Origin: an uncultured Alphaproteobacteria bacterium
GTDB taxonomy: Bacteria; Pseudomonadota; Alphaproteobacteria; Rickettsiales; UBA1997
Direction: 5' to 3'
Length of the DNA stretch: 7,537 nt
Assembly (NCBI GenBank): GCA_903927415.1
Contig: CAIYMZ010000096.1
Span: 1-7,537, forward strand
Shown here: piece after piece, positions 1 to 5,297 of the stretch
Layout: each line of letters opens with the position of its first letter
Position numbering within the stretch: position 1 is the first letter of the stretch
Notes under the pieces: generated by a model
The model's database searches: none
Told to the model about the DNA's origin: nothing
What the model saw: only the letters and a program-made list of their open reading frames with translations
Position numbers and translations under genes: made by a program

Positions 1-47
1 CATACTCGGGGGTGACAACTCATACTCGGGGGTGACAACTCATACTC
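1..47. repeat. 20-bp tandem repeat, two full copies and a partial third
   Basis: The unit catactcgggggtgacaact occurs perfectly at 1-20 and 21-40, and its first seven bases recur at 41-47. The array starts at the window edge, so its true copy number is unknown. Each unit carries ggggtgaca, which is the inverse complement of tgtcacccc in the adjoining palindromic repeat (50-58). The array therefore looks like a local amplification of one end of that element. No gene is seen here. Confidence 0.85.
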
Positions 48-80
48 AGTGTCACCCCGCACTTGTTGCGGGGTCCAGAA
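48..80. repeat. dispersed-type palindromic repeat
   Basis: A hairpin is formed by ccccgca (55-61) and tgcgggg (67-73) with a 5-nt loop. It is flanked by gtca on the left and tccag on the right. A competing hairpin pairs ggggtgaca (29-37) with tgtcacccc (50-58). The pattern gtca-cccgc-loop-gcggg-tccag matches, from memory, short dispersed palindromes common in Rickettsiales-like genomes. No U-tract follows the stem on either strand, so it is not a canonical terminator. The following stretch 81-162 shows no gene or recognisable element. Confidence 0.65.
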
Positions 81-162
81 AGCTGAAAAGGAAATCGGTG
101 TCTTCAACTTGAGCGGGTATAGAAATCACGAAAAAAAACCGCAAAGAAAAAGACGCGCTGAT

Positions 163-687
163 TTACCAAAAACCGCCGCCTACTGGACTTCCAATGCGCA
201 CATCACCTCTGCCGTTCAATCTCCAAACGCTGCCTAGATTATCCGCTCCAGGAACATAACGCTCATCTCCCGGAATAGGTGGTGCCATGTTAGCTGTTTG
301 TTGCATGCCAAGCAAAGAGTGTCGACAAAAAGCGTGAGCGCCCCAAAAAATCGTGTTATAATCGCTAAAATTTTTTTTGATCTCAGCTTCGTTATTCCAA
401 TCAATATTTTTTAATTCAGTTTTGTAACGCGCTCTGATTTTTGAAATATCAGGATTTACTGAAGTGATGTCGGGATCTCGACTCCAGGAATAAAAATTCA
501 TAAATACGCTGCTGCCAAATCCAGAACCCATTCCAGATTGACATCCGTGAATCCACCCCAATTGAAATCCAGGAGATCCATCTTTTGGCATGTGGCTAAA
601 CAGCAGTTGCCCCATCGGTTTATACCAATTTTTTGCACAGGAAGTGATGGAAAAAATTAAACAGATTGTGAGAAGATTTTTAAACAT
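163..687 (-). CDS. predicted lipoprotein, two-cysteine paralogue family, copy 1 (174 aa)
   Basis: A small predicted lipoprotein of unknown function, the last gene of the minus-strand block. The ATG at 687 is preferred over the upstream in-frame start at 729, because it begins a normal signal peptide (MFKNLLTICLIFSITSC, lipid-modified Cys17) and lies 2 nt after the previous gene's stop. A weak GGACAG is placed as ribosome binding site inside that gene's end. The family skeleton is visible: F41-x2-GW-x2-GC49, then Y110-x10-C121. This copy has the longest spacer between the two motifs, about 60 residues, which includes a charged, helix-like stretch near residues 82-108. After the second Cys it carries a roughly 50-residue tail rich in Pro and Gly that ends GGGFW. 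The signal and motifs are seen; the outer-membrane or periplasmic location is inferred. Function is not recognised. Confidence 0.8.
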   Translation of the reverse strand: MFKNLLTICLIFSITSCAKNWYKPMGQLLFSHMPKDGSPGFQLGWIHGCQSGMGSGFGSSVFMNFYSWSRDPDITSVNPDISKIRARYKTELKNIDWNNEAEIKKNFSDYNTIFWGAHAFCRHSLLGMQQTANMAPPIPGDERYVPGADNLGSVWRLNGRGDVRIGSPVGGGFW

Positions 688-689
688 TG

Positions 690-1253
690 TTACTGTCCAA
701 AAAATTGTCCGCTTGAACCACCAGCCCAAAGCGGATTATCTGATAATGCTCCTTTACCTCCGCCTCCACTTAAGAGCGTAAAATTACCATTCATCCCACC
801 CTCACTCATGTTGAAAATGTTTTGTATTCCAGAATCTCCAAAAAATCCACCCCAAGCACCACCGATATCTACAGCCTTAGTATCAAAAACACCGTAACCA
901 AACCCGCCACCAGCTGGGGTTCCGGGTGCGATATAGCGATCAAATGACGATTGGTTAGCACCAACAATAGCGTGGAAACAAGCGGAATAACCTCTGGAGT
1001 GACCGAAGCGATATTCCGGATTCCCAATCATTTTTGGATCGTAATTGTATTTGTAACGAGTGCGGAACCACACATTACCCCGAGAATAAAGTGTTGTTTC
1101 ACATCCAGCCCTAAACCCTTTTTGAAATGCTGGTGAACCATCAGGAACCTTGACATTAGAAAACATGAGAACTGGAGTTGTGGCAGTTGTAATCCACTTA
1201 CAGCCACTTAGTTCTAAAAAAATTATGAGAGAGAAAAATTTTATGATTTTCAT
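690..1253 (-). CDS. predicted lipoprotein, two-cysteine paralogue family, copy 2, Gly-rich tail (187 aa)
   Basis: A predicted lipoprotein of unknown function. The signal peptide ends in a classic lipobox LSGC with Cys18. A PDGSP segment precedes the first family motif, F43-x2-GF-x2-GC51. A spacer with a DP pair follows, then Y81-x10-C92. The segment from about residue 110 to the end is glycine-rich and aromatic (GGGFGYG, GGAWGGFFG, SGGGGKG, ending SSGQFFGQ) and is absent from copies 3-5. The ATG overlaps the stop of copy 3 by 4 nt (ATGA), and its TAA lies 2 nt before copy 1, so translational coupling is likely. The glycine-rich tail could be a flexible or surface-exposed segment, which is inference. 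No enzymatic motif is visible. Confidence 0.82.
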   Translation of the reverse strand: MKIIKFFSLIIFLELSGCKWITTATTPVLMFSNVKVPDGSPAFQKGFRAGCETTLYSRGNVWFRTRYKYNYDPKMIGNPEYRFGHSRGYSACFHAIVGANQSSFDRYIAPGTPAGGGFGYGVFDTKAVDIGGAWGGFFGDSGIQNIFNMSEGGMNGNFTLLSGGGGKGALSDNPLWAGGSSGQFFGQ

Positions 1254-1621
1254 CTATACCCACTAAATACAGAACCCCAAATCGAGCTTCTTTGTCTTGT
1301 CCAATCCGTACGATAGCAAAACCAAAAAGCATTTCCCCAACCTGCTTTGTAATCTGGAGAGCTCGTCATTTTATACCCATCTACTACGTTATTGCGATAA
1401 AACATTTGGTAAAAAGTGTTGCTTCCCCCAGCCATTCCGACCTCGCAACCGTCATCCCATCCCTGCTTAAATTCTGGCGACACTTCTCCCTCCTTGAACG
1501 TCATTTCCTTGTCCGCCCTAGCTGGCAAAAAATTCGCCATTCTTTTTTGGCATGATGTGATGACTAAAAAAGAGCCCACAAAAAAAATCATAACAAAAAT
1601 TTTTTCAGCAAAATTTTTCAT
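1250..1621 (-). CDS. predicted lipoprotein, two-cysteine paralogue family, copy 3 (123 aa)
   Basis: A compact predicted lipoprotein of unknown function. A lysine-containing N-terminus and hydrophobic segment lead to VITSC, with Cys24 as the likely lipidated residue. The core holds both family motifs: F51-x2-GW-x2-GC59 and Y91-x2-GW-x6-C102. The second (YKAGW) closely mirrors the first (FKQGW). Only about 20 residues follow the last Cys. The start lies 13 nt after the stop of copy 4 with no strong Shine-Dalgarno sequence, and the TGA overlaps the start of copy 2. This is a good minimal representative of the family. The two non-lipid Cys residues could pair as a disulfide outside the cytoplasm, which is inference. 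Confidence 0.82.
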   Translation of the reverse strand: MKNFAEKIFVMIFFVGSFLVITSCQKRMANFLPARADKEMTFKEGEVSPEFKQGWDDGCEVGMAGGSNTFYQMFYRNNVVDGYKMTSSPDYKAGWGNAFWFCYRTDWTRQRSSIWGSVFSGYR

Positions 1622-1634
1622 AATTTTAGATTGG

Positions 1635-1979
1635 TTACTCTAGCGGAGAATGTTGCGTAGAAGGCCTAAGCACAAACTCAGAAACAGTTGTGTAGCAAGC
1701 AAAATATGCCTGACCCCAAGCAGTTTGATACATTGGATCGTGATTGTGAGCACCACTACCAAATGTCGCTCCTTTGTCATCTTGGTAAACAGAAGCATTA
1801 GCAAAGGCTTTATTGCTTAGGGCAGTTTTGCATCCAGCATGCCAGCCTGCCTTATATTCTGGCGGACCATCAGGAACCGATATTTCCATCGTAACAGGCT
1901 GATAAAATCCGAAATTATCTGGCATTCGACATGCGGAACAAAAAAGAATTAGGGTTGAGATTACAAAAAATATTTTCAC
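1635..1979 (-). CDS. predicted lipoprotein, two-cysteine paralogue family, copy 4, GTG start (114 aa)
   Basis: A predicted lipoprotein of unknown function. The start is GTG at 1979, because an in-frame TAA lies only 7-9 nt upstream and no ATG gives a signal peptide. The signal ends in FCSAC with Cys17 as the likely modified residue; Cys at -3 makes this lipobox less typical than those of the paralogues. Family motifs are Y42-x2-GW-x2-GC50, preceded by PDGPP, and Y84-x3-W-x6-C95. About 19 residues follow the last Cys. No Shine-Dalgarno sequence is visible; the upstream bases are a run of seven A. A 101-nt palindrome ends about 30 nt upstream, so translation may depend on the structure of that mRNA segment. 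The gene is otherwise intact. Confidence 0.75.
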   Translation of the reverse strand: MKIFFVISTLILFCSACRMPDNFGFYQPVTMEISVPDGPPEYKAGWHAGCKTALSNKAFANASVYQDDKGATFGSGAHNHDPMYQTAWGQAYFACYTTVSEFVLRPSTQHSPLE

Positions 1980-2009
1980 GTTTTTTTAGAACTTTGTTTA
2001 CGAGTTTAT

Positions 2010-2110
2010 TAAAACTTATGCAAAGCCGCTTTTGCAAAGAAATTCTGCGTTTCAAAAATTTTTTGAACCGTAGAAATTCGAAGCAAAAGGTAGGCTTCGC
2101 ATAAGTTTTA
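2010..2110. repeat. 101-nt near-perfect palindromic element between lipoprotein genes
   Basis: The outer arms 2010-2027 and 2093-2110 match as inverse complements at 17 of 18 positions (taaaacttatgc-aagcc). Complementarity continues inward: 2029-2035 with 2083-2089, 2039-2049 with 2069-2079 (one mismatch and one G-U), and 2051-2057 with 2061-2067. The whole element would fold into one long hairpin as RNA or as a DNA cruciform. It fills the only sizeable gap in the minus-strand block, and its right edge contains the TAA of the upstream lipoprotein gene (2108-2110). The minus strand stays open through the element in one frame. Size, symmetry and position resemble Rickettsia palindromic elements, but membership in a named family cannot be shown here. 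No U-tract follows either arm, so it is not a standard terminator. Confidence 0.85.
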
Positions 2111-2437
2111 TAAGACATCCCAGTCGAGAAGATAGGTGCATTGCTCAAACCCATCCCACCAACCAGTGTTATAATCTCCACTTTTTATCATGCGCTTAAA
2201 GTCAAATTTTCTGTCGTTAATATCTGAAAGAAGGCCTTTGGAACTCGCATCCCAAGCAGAGTTACAACCATCTTTAAAACCTTTTCCATATTCACTATCG
2301 GTTGAGGGGAAATTTCTGACCCCCGTTAAAGGACGTGGCTTCACACCCCAATGCCAGCTTTTCGGCATTGGCTCAGCTAAAATACTGCAAGAAGATAGGC
2401 CGCAAATCACGATGAATAAAAAGATTTTTTGGAGCAT
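2108..2437 (-). CDS. predicted lipoprotein, two-cysteine paralogue family, copy 5 (109 aa)
   Basis: A predicted lipoprotein of unknown function, first of the five in transcription order. The signal peptide MLQKIFLFIVICGLSSC carries a good LSSC lipobox with Cys17. Family motifs are Y50-x2-GF-x2-GC58 and Y89-x2-GW-x6-C100. The ATG follows the TAA of the glycosyltransferase gene with no gap (TAAATG), which implies translational coupling or reinitiation. The protein ends only nine residues after its last Cys, shorter than every paralogue, and its stop codon lies inside the 101-nt palindrome. Insertion of that element may therefore have replaced the original C-terminus, which is inference. The conserved core is complete, so the product may still be functional. 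Confidence 0.8.
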   Translation of the reverse strand: MLQKIFLFIVICGLSSCSILAEPMPKSWHWGVKPRPLTGVRNFPSTDSEYGKGFKDGCNSAWDASSKGLLSDINDRKFDFKRMIKSGDYNTGWWDGFEQCTYLLDWDVL

Positions 2438-3460
2438 TTATTGGGAAATTTTTTTTAGAATTTTATTCATTTCTTGCGACAGAAAATCAAAAGAAAATTC
2501 TTTTTCAAGCCGCAAATATGCTTGGTCGGTTAGAGTTGGATAAATTTCAGAATTATCCAAAATGCTTTCAATTTTTTTTGCTAAATCGGCATGATCTCCA
2601 TTCGAAAATAACAGGCCATTTTTTTCATGTTCGATTAAGAATTTTCCGCCATCGCTATTGGAAGAAATCACCAAAGTTGAAAATAAAAATCCTTCCAAAA
2701 TTACTAATCCGAACGGCTCTTCGCGGGAGGGAACGCAAAAAATATCAACATCTTCGAAAAATTTTTTCTTGTCCAAAACAGTTCCGACAAATTCACATTT
2801 TTCGAAAATTCCGTGATTTTTTGCTGAGTCTTTGATCGCATACCAGCCATAACTCCCAGGCACTTCAAAGCCTCCGATTTTAAAACAAAAATCACGCCCA
2901 TTTTTTGCTAAAATTTCGCCAGCTTTTATTAAAATATCGAAACCTTTTCGCGGCTCTAACCGTCCATAAATTCCAATTTTTGGCGGATTTTTTAAAACTT
3001 TTTTCCGATATTTTTGATCAACCTTAATCGCATTTGGAAGCACTAGGGACTTGATTTTATCGAAGCCGGCTGCAGAAACTAAATCGGCAATTTGTTGATT
3101 GATACTTATGACGTAATCGCAGTGAAGTGAATTTTTAAAACTAATTCCGTGATTCACCGCAACCGATTTTACCGAAGAAAAAAACTTCAAAATTCTCATC
3201 CATTTCATCAAGCGATTTGAATGGCACAACATCACATCTGGCCTGAATTTCAGCAATATAAAAAAAAGATGAAAGCAATCAAAAATCTGTGAAGAATTTT
3301 GCATTTTAAAAATCTTTCTGGCGCCATAATTTTCATTACCATTAGCAGAAATTAGCAGCGCAACTTCATGTCCATTGGCTGTTAAAATTTCGGTGTAATT
3401 CCGAAAAACCTGATCAACTCCGCCAATGCTTTGAGCGTGAATTGCGTTTAAAATTTTCAT
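2438..3460 (-). CDS. GT4-type glycosyltransferase, GT-B fold (340 aa)
   Basis: A probable retaining glycosyltransferase that moves a sugar from a nucleotide-sugar donor to a cell-envelope glycan; substrate unknown. The N-terminal Rossmann half starts MKILNAIHA and has the GG loop at 13-14. The C-terminal donor-binding half starts near KIGIYGRLEPRKG (161-173), whose R/K residues typically contact the donor phosphates. The EX7E signature is E248 and E256 (EEPFGLVILEG). About 340 aa is normal for GT4. The ATG at 3460 was chosen over an in-frame ATG at 3517, because it opens directly into the first beta strand and the longer form would overlap the divergent gene. It heads the lipoprotein block and abuts it without a gap, which hints at a joint envelope function. 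DNA here is visibly more AT-rich than in the lipoprotein genes. Confidence 0.9.
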   Translation of the reverse strand: MKILNAIHAQSIGGVDQVFRNYTEILTANGHEVALLISANGNENYGARKIFKMQNSSQIFDCFHLFFILLKFRPDVMLCHSNRLMKWMRILKFFSSVKSVAVNHGISFKNSLHCDYVISINQQIADLVSAAGFDKIKSLVLPNAIKVDQKYRKKVLKNPPKIGIYGRLEPRKGFDILIKAGEILAKNGRDFCFKIGGFEVPGSYGWYAIKDSAKNHGIFEKCEFVGTVLDKKKFFEDVDIFCVPSREEPFGLVILEGFLFSTLVISSNSDGGKFLIEHEKNGLLFSNGDHADLAKKIESILDNSEIYPTLTDQAYLRLEKEFSFDFLSQEMNKILKKISQ

Positions 3461-3502
3461 GTGCAAATTTATTTTTTCTCTTTGGAATTTTTTTAAAATA
3501 AA
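3461..3502. promoter_or_regulatory. divergent intergenic gap between two glycosyltransferase genes
   Basis: This 42-nt, nearly pure A/T gap separates the minus-strand GT4 gene from the plus-strand GT61 gene, so transcription of both blocks should start in or near it. TAAAAT at 3494-3499 resembles a -10 box on the plus strand. However, it sits so close to the ATG at 3503 that transcription would begin inside the reading frame, and no well-spaced -35 box is seen. The promoters may instead lie inside the opposing genes. No clear Shine-Dalgarno sequence is present for either gene. Confidence 0.35.
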
Positions 3503-4528
3503 ATGCAAACCCTCCAAGAAACAATCAATTACGAATATCCGAAACCAGAAAATTTTGACGAAAAAAATTCAGAGTTCGATATTTTTAAAAATGTTCCAAT
3601 TGAAATTTGTCCAGCGGCAAAAATTAATTTTTTAAAAAACGTCCGCATCAGCACCAATTCTGTTATTTTCAACTATTTCAAAATTTTTAAAGAAAGCTGC
3701 ATCAGCGATAATTATGAAAAATATCGCCGAGGTTTCCGCTTTTTTTTCAAATTCATTTTTCCGAAATTTAATTTTAGCAAAAAAAGATTTCTCCTCATCA
3801 CCGATGAATGGACTAGCAATTACTACCACTGGCATATTTTCGCACTAAGAAAACTTTTGATTTTGAAGAAAGAAAATCTCATCGCAAATTCACTTCTATT
3901 CCTGCCAAAAAAATATCAGTGCTACAAATTCGTTTTACCCTCGCTCAAAAAATTCGGAATTAAAAAAAATCAAATCGTTTTTTTGCGAAGAAAGTCGAAT
4001 ATTAAGGTTGCTGAATTAGCATTTGTAACTGCTTCACAACATTATCCGGATGCCTTTCAAGAAATCAGAAAAGCCTCACTACAAAATCAAAAATCAACTC
4101 TAGATTTTGGTGAAAAAATTTATATTTCGCGCCAAGAACAAGTTTTGCGTTTCGTTGAAAATGAGGAAGAAGTGGTGGATTTGCTCTCAAGATATGGCTT
4201 TAAAAAAATCATCACTGAGCATTTTTCTTACGACGAACAAATCGCAATTTGCTCCAAAATAAAATATCTCGTCAGCCCTCACGGCGCAGGACTTACCAAT
4301 CTTTTATTTATGTCGGAAGGAGCATCAGTTTTAGAAATGGCGACAGCTCCAGATCAGATCAAGCCCATCACCGACTATTACAAACTCGCCGCTATGCTTG
4401 GCATAAAATATTTTTATCAAGAATGCAAAATGGGAGAAAAAAGTTTGGTTAAAGATTTTCATCAGGGAAGTTTGATGGTTGATTTGAAGAAGTTGGAAAA
4501 AAATTTGAAACAAATGCTAAATGCTTAA
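3503..4528 (+). CDS. GT61/DUF563 family glycosyltransferase (341 aa)
   Basis: A probable cytoplasmic glycosyltransferase of family GT61 (DUF563), a group that adds sugars to envelope or capsular glycans in bacteria and to N-glycans in plants; donor and acceptor are unknown. Characteristic segments appear in order: NYYHW at 106-110, KIYISR at 205-210, NEEEVVDLL from 220, YGF at 231-233, FSYDEQ at 241-246 and the hallmark SPHGAGLTNLLFM from 258, followed by EGASVLEM. No signal peptide or membrane segment is seen. The ATG at 3503 is the only early Met, though an alternative non-ATG start further in cannot be excluded. The 3' end overlaps ygfZ by 8 bp. It is divergent from the GT4 gene, so the two enzymes may serve the same glycan. 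Family assignment is strong; specificity is not inferable. Confidence 0.9.
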   Translation: MQTLQETINYEYPKPENFDEKNSEFDIFKNVPIEICPAAKINFLKNVRISTNSVIFNYFKIFKESCISDNYEKYRRGFRFFFKFIFPKFNFSKKRFLLITDEWTSNYYHWHIFALRKLLILKKENLIANSLLFLPKKYQCYKFVLPSLKKFGIKKNQIVFLRRKSNIKVAELAFVTASQHYPDAFQEIRKASLQNQKSTLDFGEKIYISRQEQVLRFVENEEEVVDLLSRYGFKKIITEHFSYDEQIAICSKIKYLVSPHGAGLTNLLFMSEGASVLEMATAPDQIKPITDYYKLAAMLGIKYFYQECKMGEKSLVKDFHQGSLMVDLKKLEKNLKQMLNA

Positions 4529-5297
4529 TCGCTCAATCCTTGAAATCACCGGCCCCGACCGCAAAAAATTTCTCCAAGGCTTAATCACTAACGACGTCAA
4601 TAAAGCGACAGAAAAAAATCTGATTTATTCTGCGATGCTAAATGCGCAGGGACGTTTTCTTTACGATTTTTTTATTTTTGAAATCGGCGAGAAGTTGATA
4701 CTCGACTGCCTTGCTTCTCGTCGCGATGAAATTCTAAAAAAATTAAATTTTTACAAATTACGCGCAGAAGTCGAGATTAAGAAAAATGACGAGCTAAAAA
4801 TTTTCCACTCTTTCGAGGACACAGCTTCTTCCTTTCCCGACCCCAGAAATAAAAATCTCGGCCATCGCCTTTACTCTCACACCTATCACCTACCACCTAT
4901 CGCCTATCGCCTAGAATACGATTTAAATCGTATTCTTCTAAAAATCCCCGAAAGCGAGCAAGATTTAACCTACGAAAAATCCTTCATTCTTGAATTTGGT
5001 TTCGACGATTTAAATGCGGTTGATTACCAAAAAGGTTGTTACGTTGGACAAGAATTAACGGCTCGAACACATCACACCGGACAAATCAGAAAAAAAATTT
5101 TCCACATTAAAATTTCCGACGGCAAAGCGATCCAAAAAAACACTGAAATTTCTTGCGAAGGAAAATCTGTTGGCCTAGTTCTGTCGTCAATTTTTCACAA
5201 TTCTGAACTTCATGCCTTGGCCTTACTCAAGCTTCCAGAGGCTGGTGACTTTGAAAATCTAGAAGCCGAAAATAAAAAAATTCTCATCATCGATTAA
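4521..5297 (+). CDS. ygfZ: YgfZ/GcvT-like folate-binding Fe-S cluster maintenance protein (258 aa)
   Basis: YgfZ (COG0354) is a cytosolic, tetrahydrofolate-binding protein related to the GcvT aminomethyltransferase. It supports the assembly or repair of certain Fe-S enzymes. The family signature KGCYVGQE lies at 171-178 with the conserved Cys173, followed by LTARTHHTGQ. The N-terminus has the usual pattern: ITGPDRKKFLQGLITNDV, then NAQGRFLYDFF. The length is at the short end for the family. The start overlaps the end of the GT61 gene by 8 bp, and the TAA overlaps the next ATG by one base. Unusually, residues 121-140 are encoded by a heptamer array and a perfect palindrome, at what appears to be a variable linker between the DPR-LG-R segment and the Y--RI---IPE segment. 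The frame is intact across it, so the protein is probably functional. Confidence 0.92.
   Translation: MLNRSILEITGPDRKKFLQGLITNDVNKATEKNLIYSAMLNAQGRFLYDFFIFEIGEKLILDCLASRRDEILKKLNFYKLRAEVEIKKNDELKIFHSFEDTASSFPDPRNKNLGHRLYSHTYHLPPIAYRLEYDLNRILLKIPESEQDLTYEKSFILEFGFDDLNAVDYQKGCYVGQELTARTHHTGQIRKKIFHIKISDGKAIQKNTEISCEGKSVGLVLSSIFHNSELHALALLKLPEAGDFENLEAENKKILIID
4880..4914 (+). repeat. five tandem heptamers inside ygfZ
   Basis: Five consecutive 7-bp units of consensus C[AG]CCTA[TC] run from 4880 to 4914; the last ends in G. Because seven is not a multiple of three, successive units are read in different frames and give residues 121-131 of YgfZ, rich in Pro, Tyr and His. The array touches the palindrome that follows. 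It looks like a short variable-number repeat: loss or gain of one unit would shift the reading frame, and only changes of three units would keep it. Confidence 0.85.
4913..4936. repeat. perfect 24-bp palindrome inside ygfZ
   Basis: The 12-bp half-site agaatacgattt (4913-4924) is followed directly by its exact inverse complement (4925-4936), with no spacer and no mismatch. It lies directly downstream of the heptamer array, overlapping it by two bases, and is translated in frame (roughly LEYDLNRIL). A perfect 24-bp palindrome abutting tandem repeats in a coding region is unlikely by chance. It could be an inserted palindromic element or a protein-binding site. Confidence 0.85.

Noticed and set aside
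1..47. CRISPR array
   Set aside because: The repeats are directly adjacent with no spacers of unique sequence, and no cas genes are present.
49..237. 62-residue plus-strand reading frame at the left edge
   Set aside because: It begins inside the palindromic repeat and runs antisense into the end of lipoprotein copy 1, with low-complexity basic residues and no signal or domain.
688..729. Longer start for lipoprotein copy 1 at 729
   Set aside because: It would put 14 residues (MGWWFKRTIFWTVT) ahead of a complete lipoprotein signal and overlap copy 2. The start at 687 gives a normal signal peptide.
2010..2110. Rho-independent terminator reading of the palindrome
   Set aside because: The stem is AT-rich, about 100 nt long and not followed by a U-tract on either strand, so a mobile or structural repeat fits better. 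It could still affect transcription.
1915..2181. 88-residue minus-strand reading frame running through the 101-nt palindrome
   Set aside because: It overlaps the N-terminus of lipoprotein copy 4 and the C-terminus of copy 5 out of frame and has no recognisable domain. Openness across the palindrome is noted, but a real gene is not supported.
2190..2543. 117-residue plus-strand reading frame opposite lipoprotein copy 5 and the GT4 end
   Set aside because: It is antisense to two well-supported genes, with no domain or initiation signal; treated as a shadow frame.
3482..3499. Plus-strand promoter with ttggaa as -35 and taaaat as -10
   Set aside because: The spacing is only 6 nt rather than about 17, and the -10 is too close to the ATG to give a usable transcript start.
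3461..3517. Longer start for the GT4 gene at 3517
   Set aside because: It would add 19 residues before the first Rossmann strand and overlap the divergent GT61 start. The Met at 3460 fits the family N-terminus.
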